This document shows, one piece after another, positions 44,517 through 53,966 of a stretch of DNA of 64,000 bases. The stretch's first letter is position 1. Each line of letters starts with the position of its first letter. The stretch is from contig JABDBL010000001.1 in assembly GCA_013288645.1 (NCBI GenBank), positions 1 to 64,000 of the forward strand, in the 5' to 3' direction. The notes below the pieces were generated by a model. That model did not search any database and was not told the origin of the DNA. It was given only the letters and a program-made list of their open reading frames with translations. The position numbers were made by a program, and so were the translations under genes. The stretch comes from Candidatus Melainabacteria bacterium (lineage in GTDB: Bacteria > Cyanobacteriota > Vampirovibrionia > Obscuribacterales > Obscuribacteraceae).

Positions 44517-44744
44517 TTATAGATGCATCTTCTTTAGCACTTTTTTAGTACCGTTGACACTGGATTTGACTCCTTTTTTAGTTCCATTAACTGTCCAATT
44601 AACTCCTTTCTTGGTACCGTCTACAGCGCTTGTCACGCCTTTTTTTGTGCCATCTACCCCTTTTTTTACAATGCCGGCATTCGCAGTGGAGCAAGCAAGA
44701 GCAGCTATCATTAAAGCTGCAACGGTAGGTAATATCTTCTTCAT
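44517..44744 (-). CDS. Small exported repeat peptide (GTKKGV repeats)
   Basis: A 75-residue product with a good signal peptide (residues 1-23, ending STANA) and a GGGAG ribosome site six bases upstream. The mature part is four near-perfect repeats of 11-12 residues: VDGTKKGVTSA, VDGTKKGVNWT, VNGTKKGVKSS and VNGTKKVLKKM. It is strongly basic and could bind nucleic acid, anionic polymer or membrane. The gene stands alone in its own transcription unit. I know of no named family; function is unknown. Confidence 0.75.
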   Translation of the reverse strand: MKKILPTVAALMIAALACSTANAGIVKKGVDGTKKGVTSAVDGTKKGVNWTVNGTKKGVKSSVNGTKKVLKKMHL

Positions 44745-44875
44745 TTCTGCTCCCTTTCGGTACTTTTATTACCGATGATTAGTAACGTGTTACTCCTAGT
44801 GTACAACTGAATAATAGCTAAACGAATTAAATTTAGAGCGTATAATCATAAAACATGTTTTTTGTAGGAGTATAA

Positions 44876-47290
44876 ATGACTCAAATCCAAAGCCATACCA
44901 ATGAGTCGCTGATTAATGCCGCTAAATACTTTAATGATGGTGATCTAGAAAAAGCGGATTTTGTTTGTCGTCATCTTATTAGCAATGATTCAAGTAATGC
45001 AGATGCGTTCCATCTAATGGCTCTTATTGCTGTTAGGCGCAACAAATTAGATGATTCTATTAAATTACTTCAGAAAGCATGCCAGTGTCGGCCAAATGAT
45101 TTTGAATTCTTGACCAATCTTGGCAACTTAACAAAGGCTAGTGGAAATATAATTGAAGCTCGCAGGTATTATGAAGAAGCAATTGCTGCAAATCCTAAAG
45201 GTGTAGTGGCTTTCAATAATTTAGCACTCTTGTTAGCAGAGCAGGGAGCTTTCGCAGAGGCAATTTCTGTATATGAAAGCGCGATAGCTATAGATAAAAC
45301 AGCGTGCGAACTTTATTTCAACTTGTCTACTATATATAGAGCTAAAGGTGATAGACAAAATGCTATAGAAAGTTGTCGGCAGGCCTTGGAAATCAAACCA
45401 GATTCTTTTGAATTTAGAATACATTTAGCTAATCTCTATTTTGAAATCAATAATATTGTTGAATCACTGACAAATTTTAGCAAAGCTAGTCAGCTTAATC
45501 CTGGCAGTGCCATTGCTTTTAATGGTATTGGTGTATGTCAAACTGCTTTGGGTAATTATCTTCTGGCTAAAGAGGCTTTGCTTAAAGCAATTGGCTTGCC
45601 GCCTAGTCTAGCTGATGCACAGAATAATTTAGCTTCTGTCGATTTTCTCTTAGGTGAATTTGATGATGCAATGATTTGTTTAAAAGCAGCCCTAAAACTA
45701 CGGCCAGATTATCCTGAGGCCTTGCGTAATTATGGCAATGTTCTAGCTGCCCAGCACCATTATGCGGCTGCCATTGACTTTTATAAAAAGTCCTTGCAAT
45801 TACGAGAAGAATTCTATGAGGCTCATTTAGACCTAGCTGTAGCTTATAAAAATAGTGGCGAAGCAGCCTTAGCAAAATCTTCTTTTGAACAAGCTGCTAA
45901 GCTCGATCCTCAATCCTTGATGTTGTTGTGTGGATGTATGGGAGCAAGCTTGCCTTCTTTCTATCGTTCAGGTGCTGAGATTAATAATTATCGCGCTGAA
46001 TATCTGAATGGACTTGATGAACTGGAAAAGCGCATCGAAAAAGATTCTTACAATGTACCAGACATGGATGATGTGCTTCTTCTGGCCCAACCTACTTATT
46101 TGAGCTATCAGGGTTTGGATGACTTGGCGGTGCATAAACGTTACGGAAAACTACTTGAGACTGTCATGGCTAGAAAATATCCCCAATGGTCCAAGCCTAA
46201 GAGAAAGCGGATTTTAAAGTCTGGCGAAAAAATTCGTTTAGGTATAGTTTCTCGACATTTTAGTAATCACGTTGACTGGAAAATTATAATGGATGGCATA
46301 GTCAGTCATATTGATCGTGAAAGTTTTGAGCTTTTTGCTTATTCCACTGGCGGACTTGTTGATGATATTACAAAAATAGTGAGCAAAAAGGTTAGCAACT
46401 TTTATCGCAGTTCGGACGTAGCGCGTATATGTGAACAGATAGAGAGAGACAATATAGATATTTTATTCTTTCCTGAATTAGGAATTGATCCTATTAGCAT
46501 GAAAATTGCTTCTTTGCGGACAGCTGCTATTCAATGTTGTGCTTGGGGAAGACCAGACACCTCAGGATTGTCTACAATAGACTATTTCTTGAGTCCCCAA
46601 ATAATGGAACCTGACAATGCGCATTCTCATTATCAGGAAGAGTTAGTATTGATTCCCGACACAGGTTTTTATTATGAGCCACAAGGCGTGTCTGATGAAT
46701 CGGTAGAAAAATTGTCTTTAAGGGCAGATAGTATCAAATTTCTTTGTGTACAATCATTGTTTAAATATATGCCTCAGCACGATCATGTTTTTACCGAGAT
46801 CGCAAAAAATGTACCCAACGCTCAATTTATATTCGTTGGCAGGCCTGAGGCTCTGGCTGCTAAATTCTTTGAACGCCTAAGCAATACTTTTACCAATGCT
46901 GGGCTTGATGTTTCTAAGTTTGTTACTATGTTGCCGCCCTTGAATTATTCTCAGTACATCAATTTGTGTCGAAGAGCAGACATATTTTTAGATAGCATTG
47001 GCTATTCAGGTTGTTTAACGGCACTTGATGCTATTGAACAAAATCTGCCTATCGTTACCGTTGATGGTGCTTTAATGCGTGGCAGGCAAAGTGCGGGGTT
47101 ACTTGGTGTAATGAATTTGAAAGAAACTATTGCTCTCAATGAGCAGGATTATATAAGAATAGCCATTAAATTGGCGCAGAACAAGGAAGAGAGAGATTCT
47201 ATTGCCCAAAGAATCAGCGCAGAAAAGAAAAAACTATTTGGCAATCGACTGGTGGTGAAAAAGCTTGAAGAAACTTTCAAGTCTTGGTAA
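44876..47290 (+). CDS. TPR protein with O-GlcNAc-transferase-like domain (GT41 type)
   Basis: An 804-residue cytoplasmic protein. Residues about 10-355 are about ten TPR units (for example EFLTNLGNLTKASGNIIEA and AIAFNGIGVCQTALGNYLLA). Residues about 440-800 match the bacterial OGT/SPINDLY catalytic region: RLGIVSRHFSNHVDWKIIMD, the AAIQCCAWGRPDTSGLSTID substrate loop, DYFLSPQIMEP and DIFLDSIGYSGCLTALDAIE. Enzymes of this type add a sugar from a nucleotide donor to protein Ser/Thr. The TPR part should select targets; candidates include exported surface proteins, but no linkage is shown. Confidence 0.88.
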   Translation: MTQIQSHTNESLINAAKYFNDGDLEKADFVCRHLISNDSSNADAFHLMALIAVRRNKLDDSIKLLQKACQCRPNDFEFLTNLGNLTKASGNIIEARRYYEEAIAANPKGVVAFNNLALLLAEQGAFAEAISVYESAIAIDKTACELYFNLSTIYRAKGDRQNAIESCRQALEIKPDSFEFRIHLANLYFEINNIVESLTNFSKASQLNPGSAIAFNGIGVCQTALGNYLLAKEALLKAIGLPPSLADAQNNLASVDFLLGEFDDAMICLKAALKLRPDYPEALRNYGNVLAAQHHYAAAIDFYKKSLQLREEFYEAHLDLAVAYKNSGEAALAKSSFEQAAKLDPQSLMLLCGCMGASLPSFYRSGAEINNYRAEYLNGLDELEKRIEKDSYNVPDMDDVLLLAQPTYLSYQGLDDLAVHKRYGKLLETVMARKYPQWSKPKRKRILKSGEKIRLGIVSRHFSNHVDWKIIMDGIVSHIDRESFELFAYSTGGLVDDITKIVSKKVSNFYRSSDVARICEQIERDNIDILFFPELGIDPISMKIASLRTAAIQCCAWGRPDTSGLSTIDYFLSPQIMEPDNAHSHYQEELVLIPDTGFYYEPQGVSDESVEKLSLRADSIKFLCVQSLFKYMPQHDHVFTEIAKNVPNAQFIFVGRPEALAAKFFERLSNTFTNAGLDVSKFVTMLPPLNYSQYINLCRRADIFLDSIGYSGCLTALDAIEQNLPIVTVDGALMRGRQSAGLLGVMNLKETIALNEQDYIRIAIKLAQNKEERDSIAQRISAEKKKLFGNRLVVKKLEETFKSW

Positions 47291-47442
47291 GATATCATTC
47301 TTATAGGTGATTTAGCCGGACAGCGCTTATTTAGTTGCCTTAAGTTCTTTCAATTTTTTGGTCTGTGTCTTTTTTCAACAAAATCTGATATTTAACCCTA
47401 CCATTGCTTATAAGTTAGTGAGGACGGGAATAGAAAATTTGG

Positions 47443-48219
47443 TTGGTACGAAGAAATTCAGTTAAAACACTGTCAATGTTTATTGATACACGTTTGTTGG
47501 CCCCGATTGCTACCTGCATTGGTATAGTGATTAGCATTATTCTATGGTTCTTGAACCAACACCGAAAAGAATTATCTTACATGGTTTTGGAACGCCATCC
47601 TGTACTCAATCTAAAGGGAGCTGCACGCAATCAACTTGATATTCGTTTTGACGGGCATAGTATTTTAGATTCTTATTTGATTGTGGTGCGTATTTTCAAT
47701 CGTGGACATTTACCAGTTAATGTTAGTGATTATCAGACGGCTATGTTTGTTGGACTAAACCCTGGGGCGGAGATATTAGCAGCTAGCGTAATTGAAACTA
47801 TTCCTGCTGATTTAGAAGATAGGATTAAGTCGAAAAGACCAGAAGCAGTCCTGATTGAAAAAATCGTGCAGGAACGCATTTTCTTGACACCAATTTTGCT
47901 CAATCCAGGAGATTCAGTTACGTTGCAACTTTTGGCACGCAACACAGCAGGAGCGGTGGCAGTGCATGGGCATGTACAGGGAATCAAGCGCATTACTTGC
48001 TGGCGAGAGAAGCGAATGTGGACTAAGATCCTTACATACTCAGGAGCTATGGTCATGGCTTTTGCTATGCTCGGTGTTCAACCATCAGACATAATTGAAT
48101 TTTCTTTGGAACACATATTGCCCTGGGTACTTATCTTTTTAATTGGCTTAGTTTTGCTTACAGCTGGCATTTATTGGCCAAAAAGCGCTGAAAGCATGAG
48201 CTTACAGGCTGCTAACTAA
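47443..48219 (+). CDS. Membrane protein of unknown function
   Basis: A 258-residue protein with one N-terminal span (about 17-40, LLAPIATCIGIVISIILWFL), a soluble part of about 140 residues and two C-terminal spans (about 200-218 and 224-245). The soluble part has beta-rich pieces such as DSYLIVVRIFNRGHLPVNVS that suggest an immunoglobulin-like fold. The start is uncertain: TTG 47443 is the first, ATG 47476 the alternative. It precedes the CHASE3/HAMP gene by 26 bases, so the two may form one sensory or envelope unit. Confidence 0.65.
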   Translation: MVRRNSVKTLSMFIDTRLLAPIATCIGIVISIILWFLNQHRKELSYMVLERHPVLNLKGAARNQLDIRFDGHSILDSYLIVVRIFNRGHLPVNVSDYQTAMFVGLNPGAEILAASVIETIPADLEDRIKSKRPEAVLIEKIVQERIFLTPILLNPGDSVTLQLLARNTAGAVAVHGHVQGIKRITCWREKRMWTKILTYSGAMVMAFAMLGVQPSDIIEFSLEHILPWVLIFLIGLVLLTAGIYWPKSAESMSLQAAN

Positions 48220-48245
48220 CGGAAGTGCTAAGGGAGAATCAATAA

Positions 48246-49292
48246 ATGAGAATAGCAACTAGATTGAGCTTAATGTTTGTAGGGGCTGCTTGTATTGTAT
48301 TGGTTATTGGCTTAACCTCCTATATTAGCGTCTCAAATTTGATAGCGGATAATCAATTGTTTTCTCATTCGAGGGAAGTTTTGCAAGAACTAAATATGCT
48401 TTTATACAATTTAAGCGACACTGTTGGTACTCAGCGTGCTTATATGATTACTGGACAAGAGATTTATTTAGATGCTTATAGAGCTTTAGTTGCTTCAACT
48501 AATGAAAGTTTGCAACAGATCAGGCAGCTTGTTTCGGATAATCCGGTCCAAGTTTTTAAAGTCGACAAATTAGGTGTATTGGTGAAAGAAAGATTAGCTA
48601 GCTTGGAAGCAACAACCCAACTTTATCAACAAAAAGGTGTAGAGCCGGCATTCTATAGAGTGCGTACGGGAAATAGTCTTAAATTTCGTATAGCTTTGCA
48701 TAGAGCGATTGATGAGATCAAATCGTCTGAGACTGAATTATTGCAGAAAAGAGAAAAAGAACTAAAACGTAGTGCCTCTTCTACCCAATTAACCATCATT
48801 GCTGGATCTTGTTTAGGACTAATTTTGCTTACTCTGTTCAGTTATTTATTTGGCAGATACATGTTGAATAATTTGGCCCAACTTATTCGGGCTGTAGATA
48901 ATATAAAATATAATCGTTTCGATTTGTCGGTGCCCACCAATTCAGACGATGAATTTGGAGAACTTTCTACCGCTTTTAATGCTGTTAGCCATCGATTGCT
49001 AACAATGTCCAATGAGCTAAGCAAACGGGAAGAAGAAATAGTCGCATTAATGTCTGCTATGCAATCTAGTGAATATGACCGGAGCAAGCTTGCTGCTAAT
49101 GGTCTCTTAGGTCGTTTCAATAATGTTATCCAGTTGCACATTAAGCGTTCAGCTGCAATTCAAAAATCTTTGGCCGATCTTCCTTTAGCCGTAGAGGTTA
49201 TTTTAAAATCATGGCAAGACATGCTGCAGTCCAAGGGAACGGAAGAAACTGCTCAGACTGATACCAAATTAAGGCAATTCGATCGTTCTTAG
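48246..49292 (+). CDS. CHASE3/HAMP membrane protein without an output domain
   Basis: A 348-residue protein. TM1 is at about 7-30 and an extracytoplasmic four-helix region at about 35-175 has LNMLLYNLSDTVGTQRAYMI followed by TGQEIYLDAY, the CHASE3 pattern. TM2 is at about 177-200. HAMP lies at about 200-255, with LAQLIRAVDNIKYNRFDLSV and DEFGELSTAFNAV. About 90 residues follow that resemble no kinase, GGDEF, methyl-accepting or other output domain. It may signal through protein contacts, perhaps with the adjacent membrane protein. GGGAG precedes the ATG. Confidence 0.82.
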   Translation: MRIATRLSLMFVGAACIVLVIGLTSYISVSNLIADNQLFSHSREVLQELNMLLYNLSDTVGTQRAYMITGQEIYLDAYRALVASTNESLQQIRQLVSDNPVQVFKVDKLGVLVKERLASLEATTQLYQQKGVEPAFYRVRTGNSLKFRIALHRAIDEIKSSETELLQKREKELKRSASSTQLTIIAGSCLGLILLTLFSYLFGRYMLNNLAQLIRAVDNIKYNRFDLSVPTNSDDEFGELSTAFNAVSHRLLTMSNELSKREEEIVALMSAMQSSEYDRSKLAANGLLGRFNNVIQLHIKRSAAIQKSLADLPLAVEVILKSWQDMLQSKGTEETAQTDTKLRQFDRS

Positions 49293-49315
49293 ACGCTTTA
49301 AAAACTGGCGTTGCC

Positions 49316-49795
49316 TCAGAGTTGTTTTTCTATGTCTGGCGTGATTTCTTTTGGACTTATGCTAGGCGCGTATCGCTTCAATATTTTTCCTTTGCGATCC
49401 ACGAGAAATTTAGTAAAGTTCCATTTTATGGATTCTGTTCCCAAGACACCCGGTGCTGTTTTGGTTAGATATTTATAGAGTGGATGTGCATTTTTTCCGT
49501 TTACGTCAATTTTTTCAAACATCTGAAAATCTACACCATAATTTTTTTGACAAAAGGAAGCAATATTCTTACTATTGCCAGGTTCTTGGTTGCCAAATTG
49601 ATTACAAGGAAAGCCTAATATTTTTAAACCTTTGCTAGAATATTTTTTATATAAATCTTTCAATTCAGTATATTGAGGCGTGAAACCACATTTGCTGGCT
49701 GTGTTTACTATTAAGACTACATCACCTCTATATTTATTAAGGCTGATTTCTTTGCCCTCCAGAGTTTTGGCTTTGAAATCGTAAATACTTGTCAT
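49316..49795 (-). CDS. Glutathione peroxidase (cysteine type)
   Basis: A 159-residue thiol peroxidase. NTASKCGFTPQYTEL carries the peroxidatic cysteine (Cys rather than Sec), FPCNQFGNQEPG has the resolving-type Cys with catalytic Gln, and IKWNFTKFLVDRKG has the Trp and Asn of the tetrad. Most bacterial members use thioredoxin despite the name. It reduces H2O2 and lipid hydroperoxides in the cytoplasm. The gene starts four bases after the ABC-F stop, so both are expressed together. Confidence 0.93.
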   Translation of the reverse strand: MTSIYDFKAKTLEGKEISLNKYRGDVVLIVNTASKCGFTPQYTELKDLYKKYSSKGLKILGFPCNQFGNQEPGNSKNIASFCQKNYGVDFQMFEKIDVNGKNAHPLYKYLTKTAPGVLGTESIKWNFTKFLVDRKGKILKRYAPSISPKEITPDIEKQL

Positions 49796-49799
49796 CCTT

Positions 49800-51512
49800 T
49801 TATCCGTTCAGTCCTTTGGTCTTTTCTTTCAATCGATTGCGTTCTCGTTTTGCAGCCGCTTTAGCAGCTGCTTCAGCTGCCTCTTTGGCATCAATAGATT
49901 TTTGTTTCTCTTCGGCTATGCGATCTAGATAATATTGATAGTTACCATGGTAAAGACGAAGTTGTCCGTCGCGAATTTCTACAATTTTATTAGCTATTTG
50001 CGAGATAAAATAACGATCGTGAGAAACAACTATTATTGTGCCAGCAAATTTTTTCAAAGCAGTTTCTAAAGTTTCTTTAGCTGGAATATCTAAGTGATTA
50101 GTTGGCTCGTCAAGGATAAGAAAATTATTTGCTCCCAGCATCATTTTAGCTAAAGCTAAGCGGGCTTTTTCGCCTCCGCTTAAGCTTGCTACTTTTTTGA
50201 AAGCAGCGTCGCCACTAAACAAGAAACGTCCAAGCAATGCCCGCACATCTTCTGTTTTCCATTTTGGCACTTCTTCAGCTATAGTAGCCAAAACGCTTTT
50301 TTCTAAATCCAGTGCTTCAGCTTGGTTTTGTTCAAAATAAGCTAGACGAACGTTGTGTGTTCCAAGCGTTATGGTTCCGTCATTGGGCTTTTCGTGTCCG
50401 GCAATTAAGCGCAAAAGAGTAGATTTACCGGCACCATTAGGACCAAGTATAGCGATACGATCACCTCTCTCAATATGGAGATTGGCGTCAATAAATATTA
50501 TTTTGTCGTCGTAAGCATGAGTAAGATTTTTTATCTTAACTACTTCCACTCCACTATGCGGAACGTCAGGAAACCTAAAGATAAGCGTTTTTTCATCGCC
50601 TGCTGGTGCTTCCACTCGTTCAATTTTTTCAAGTTGTTTTTCTCTACTTTTAGCTTGTGTACTGCGAGTGGCGCTGGCTCTAAATCTATCTATAAAAACT
50701 TGTTGTTTCCCTAATTCTTTTTGTTGCCTTTCATAGGCGGCTGTTTGAGCTAAAACGTTAATCTCTTTAGCTTCGATATAAGCAGAATAATTCCCTAAAT
50801 AAATATTAGCTATTCCACGCTTCATTTCTACAATGCTTGTACAGATGCGATCTAAAAAGTGACGGTCATGAGAAATTATTGCCATGGGCTTGCTTTGCTT
50901 GCGCAAATACGACTCCAGCCATTCTATGGTGGCCAAGTCGATGTGATTTGTTGGCTCATCTAATAACAAAATATCTGGATTATGCAGTAGAACTTTGGCT
51001 AAATTGACCCGCATTTGCCAGCCCCCACTGAATTCGCTAATTAGACGATTAGCATCTTGAGGAGCGAATTCCATCTCTGCTAACACCTTATCTATTTTGC
51101 CATCCTGCAAATAGCCACCGTTATGTTCAAATTCTTTTTGTAAACGATCTAATTCGTGTATAAGTCTATCGAGTTCAAGGCCAGTAGCTTTTTCTAGTTT
51201 GTGGTGCACCACATTTAGTGCTAGTTGAATTTCAGCAAGTTCGCCAAACGATTTTTCGAGCTCTTCCCGTATAGTATTGCTCAGTGTGACAGCAAATTCT
51301 TGACCCAAATAGCCAATTTTTAGCTCTGATGCCCGCATGATGGTGCCTGAGGTTGGCTCAATTTCGCCAGTAATAATTTTAAATTGGGTCGATTTACCGC
51401 TACCATTTGGACCAACTAAGCCAATGCGGTCACCTGGCTTGAGCTCCCAAGTAACGTCTCGTAAAACTTCTCCTTGAGGGTATATTTTGCTAATATTTTC
51501 CAGTCTGAGCAT
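49800..51512 (-). CDS. ABC-F family ATPase (translation factor type)
   Basis: A 570-residue soluble protein with two ABC domains and no membrane part. Motifs are GPNGSGKST and GPNGAGKST (Walker A), EFSGGW and LSGGEKARLALAKM (signatures), and ILLLDEPTNHIDLAT with LILDEPTNHLDIPA (Walker B). A lysine/arginine-rich linker of about 80 residues (with FRASATRSTQAKSREKQLEK) separates the domains, as in EttA/Uup/YbiT proteins that act on the ribosome. A C-terminal basic coiled extension (EAAEAAAKAAAKRERNRLKE) is Uup-like. ATG 51512 is preferred over GTG 51533, because MLRLENISKIY is the normal start. Confidence 0.93.
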   Translation of the reverse strand: MLRLENISKIYPQGEVLRDVTWELKPGDRIGLVGPNGSGKSTQFKIITGEIEPTSGTIMRASELKIGYLGQEFAVTLSNTIREELEKSFGELAEIQLALNVVHHKLEKATGLELDRLIHELDRLQKEFEHNGGYLQDGKIDKVLAEMEFAPQDANRLISEFSGGWQMRVNLAKVLLHNPDILLLDEPTNHIDLATIEWLESYLRKQSKPMAIISHDRHFLDRICTSIVEMKRGIANIYLGNYSAYIEAKEINVLAQTAAYERQQKELGKQQVFIDRFRASATRSTQAKSREKQLEKIERVEAPAGDEKTLIFRFPDVPHSGVEVVKIKNLTHAYDDKIIFIDANLHIERGDRIAILGPNGAGKSTLLRLIAGHEKPNDGTITLGTHNVRLAYFEQNQAEALDLEKSVLATIAEEVPKWKTEDVRALLGRFLFSGDAAFKKVASLSGGEKARLALAKMMLGANNFLILDEPTNHLDIPAKETLETALKKFAGTIIVVSHDRYFISQIANKIVEIRDGQLRLYHGNYQYYLDRIAEEKQKSIDAKEAAEAAAKAAAKRERNRLKEKTKGLNG

Positions 51513-51670
51513 GGGATTCCTAGTGCCTACCACAAAGTATCAAGTTGACAGTATATACTTTTTATTTAACCTGGCAATGGATTTTCATTTTTTACGAAGC
51601 AAATGTTGCGAATAAAGACTTGCTAAGCCTAGAAAGCTAGCGGCAGCCGAGCCCGCGAGCTGGCAGATCC

Positions 51671-52345
51671 TTATGGCTTATCAACTTTAAAGTAACTGCC
51701 GGAATGTTGTTGATTGGTGTCTTTGTTTATTAAGGTCTTATTGTTGTTAATGTTTGCATTACTATTCGGTTCTTTATTGTCAGCTTCTTTATCGTGAGTT
51801 TCTTCGGTATCGCGACGATGATGGGTGCCACCGAGGTAGATGAATCCGGGTACAATCACTGTCGAGCCATCGGTTGTTGAATATTCGTGCTTTTCAAAAC
51901 GTCTATGTCTTATCCATTGATCGCGTCTGGCTATGTCATCGTGTTTGAAGTGTTCTCCTCTGCCATCGTGCTCAAAGCGGTGATCGTGATCAAAGTGGCG
52001 ATCGCGCTCGAGGTGACTTTCCGAGCGATTATGCATCTTATCAAAGTGCACAGGCTCTTCTTGGCGCAACCTTGGTTCATTGTTGGTCGAAGAATGGTCT
52101 CTTTTGCTTGAAGCATGCTCATCTTTGCCCAAAGTATATTGACTTTTGCCCGCAGCATGCTCACCGGAAAGGTGCGTTAAATGTGCTGTACTGTGTACCC
52201 CTACACGACGCCCCGTATGTGAAGATGCGTGTGTGGGTACTGATCGTGCGCTGCAAGTATTTGCTGGTGCTAAAAGTGCCATTGCTCCTGCCAAGGCGCA
52301 TGCAAATGTTACTCGTACACTTATTTTTCTAGGATCAAATTTCAT
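51671..52345 (-). CDS. Exported His/Asp-rich protein
   Basis: A 224-residue protein with a signal peptide (about 1-33). The middle (about 40-150) is extremely rich in His, Asp, Glu and Arg, with HFDHDHRFEHDGRGEHFKHD as the densest part, a plausible metal-binding or disordered region. A short ordered patch, GSTVIVPGFIYLGGTHHRR, follows. The tail is Asn/Lys-rich. The sequence suggests a periplasmic metal buffer or a low-complexity envelope protein. No metal transporter is adjacent. Function is unknown. Confidence 0.65.
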   Translation of the reverse strand: MKFDPRKISVRVTFACALAGAMALLAPANTCSARSVPTHASSHTGRRVGVHSTAHLTHLSGEHAAGKSQYTLGKDEHASSKRDHSSTNNEPRLRQEEPVHFDKMHNRSESHLERDRHFDHDHRFEHDGRGEHFKHDDIARRDQWIRHRRFEKHEYSTTDGSTVIVPGFIYLGGTHHRRDTEETHDKEADNKEPNSNANINNNKTLINKDTNQQHSGSYFKVDKP

Positions 52346-52416
52346 AAATATACTCCGAGAGTTTTTGAATCAATAACAATAAATATTCTTTGAAGCTATA
52401 GGTGTGCGAGCAGAGC

Positions 52417-53748
52417 TTAACCATTTTTTTCGCTTGCATGCAATTGAGTGATTTTATCAATGGGAACAATAAACTGTAGTTGATTGCTTTGGATAGACTT
52501 TGGTAAAGGTGGTAATTTAGCATCGGTCAACGCTTTCATAACGGCACTGTCCAGTCTGGCATTACCGGAAGAACGCAATAAATCAGTCTTGACTATTTGT
52601 CCTTTGTCTGTGACTGTTACCGCTGATATAATGCCCGTTTTCTGCTTAATTTGTTGCAAGCCTGAAGCAAAAGTCAAAAGCATATGGGCTTTATACAGGG
52701 CAGCATCAGCTTCTGCGCCAAGCATTCTATCATCCTTGACGGTGCTAGATGGGCTATTGCTATAGTCTTTCAATGTATATTTTGCTATGAAAAGACCTTG
52801 CTCAAAAGGTACGCGCACGTCTGGTTCGTCGATGTTGTTAATCAGGTCTTGAATAGCCGATAGGGCTTGCTTTGAATCATCAGTCATCAAGCAGGCAAGA
52901 TAGACACATCCTTGCGCCCTTGAGTATTGTTTTACGCGAGCAAAAATCTCAGCCATATTGCACCAGGCAATGGGAGAAGACGGTGCGACCAAAATGCTAA
53001 GCGGTCCGTATAGAACCGCTGCCTTTAAATCATTTGTCTTAATCTGTGCTCTAACTAAATCGTTAAGTATGGTTGCAGCCCAGGGATTGAGAGTCTGCGC
53101 ATCCTTAAAATTGGTGAGAGCATCTCTAATTTTTCCTTGTCTAAAAGCTGCTAGACCGCGTTCATCGGATGCTTTAGCCGAACGGATTTTTTCAGGACTT
53201 TTGTCCGCATCTGGAATTGGCATTTGACAAAGTTTGGCCATTGACTGATCTAGCGATACACTGTCGTTGTTTTCCTGCGCTTTTAATAATTCATCCAGTA
53301 AGGCACTTGCATCCCATGAAGTTTGTTCAATTACTTCTTGGCTTGTTTGAGGCGGCGGCGATTGTTTGTTAACATTGGCAGGATTTTGTTTGGCAGTTGA
53401 CGGTGTAGTTGGCGTTATTTTAACGTTGTGTTTTCCTGGGCCAGAATTTTGAGGGAGTGCCGGTGCTCTGTCTGCCTCATGGACAATCAGTTCATTGATG
53501 CGATGCTGGAGAGAGCCAGCCTGTATTCTGCCAAAGATCTTGTTTTCTAGACGCCAAACTCTATTAGTAATAATGTCGCGATTGTATTGCTGATTCAATA
53601 CGCGCTGCTCGAGGTCAGATAAAGTTTGTTCCATGACTGCTACTTCATCAATCCCTTGTTTGTTGGAATGACTGACAGCACCTGCGGTAATGGCGACCTG
53701 CATGACAAATATGACTAATAGAGTCTTAACCAGATTCTTATTCTTCAC
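52417..53748 (-). CDS. Exported protein with helical repeats and TonB-C-like domain
   Basis: A 443-residue exported protein (signal about 1-25). After a coiled segment (about 35-90) and a Pro/Ser/Gln linker come TPR-like helices (about 195-300, ERGLAAFRQGKIRDALTNFK). The C-terminus (about 355-440) reads IISAVTVTDKGQIVKTDLLR, then LDSAVMKALTDAKLPPLP, the beta-alpha-beta pattern of TonB C-terminal domains. It lacks an obvious TonB/ExbB partner here, so a role in energy transduction is not established. It lies 71 bases upstream of the His-rich gene on the same strand. Confidence 0.7.
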   Translation of the reverse strand: MKNKNLVKTLLVIFVMQVAITAGAVSHSNKQGIDEVAVMEQTLSDLEQRVLNQQYNRDIITNRVWRLENKIFGRIQAGSLQHRINELIVHEADRAPALPQNSGPGKHNVKITPTTPSTAKQNPANVNKQSPPPQTSQEVIEQTSWDASALLDELLKAQENNDSVSLDQSMAKLCQMPIPDADKSPEKIRSAKASDERGLAAFRQGKIRDALTNFKDAQTLNPWAATILNDLVRAQIKTNDLKAAVLYGPLSILVAPSSPIAWCNMAEIFARVKQYSRAQGCVYLACLMTDDSKQALSAIQDLINNIDEPDVRVPFEQGLFIAKYTLKDYSNSPSSTVKDDRMLGAEADAALYKAHMLLTFASGLQQIKQKTGIISAVTVTDKGQIVKTDLLRSSGNARLDSAVMKALTDAKLPPLPKSIQSNQLQFIVPIDKITQLHASEKNG

Positions 53749-53966
53749 TTAATTTCTCCGCAAATTAGCCATTAACATTTAAGCCGGGCGCGCTATATGT
53801 TATCAGACATCTTTTTGCCGGCCTGGCATTAGTATGTATTTTGGATATTCCTGAATCTGGCGCGTTTATAACGTTAAAATCAGAAAATAACGGGGTATGT
53901 CATAATATGCTGCAAAATTTTGTAGTTGTGTCTAGAATTTCTTAATTTAAAAGTTTAACAGCCTAA

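Noticed and set aside
49700-49760. Possible selenocysteine form of glutathione peroxidase
   Set aside because: The active-site codon is a normal Cys codon (TGT or TGC), not TGA.
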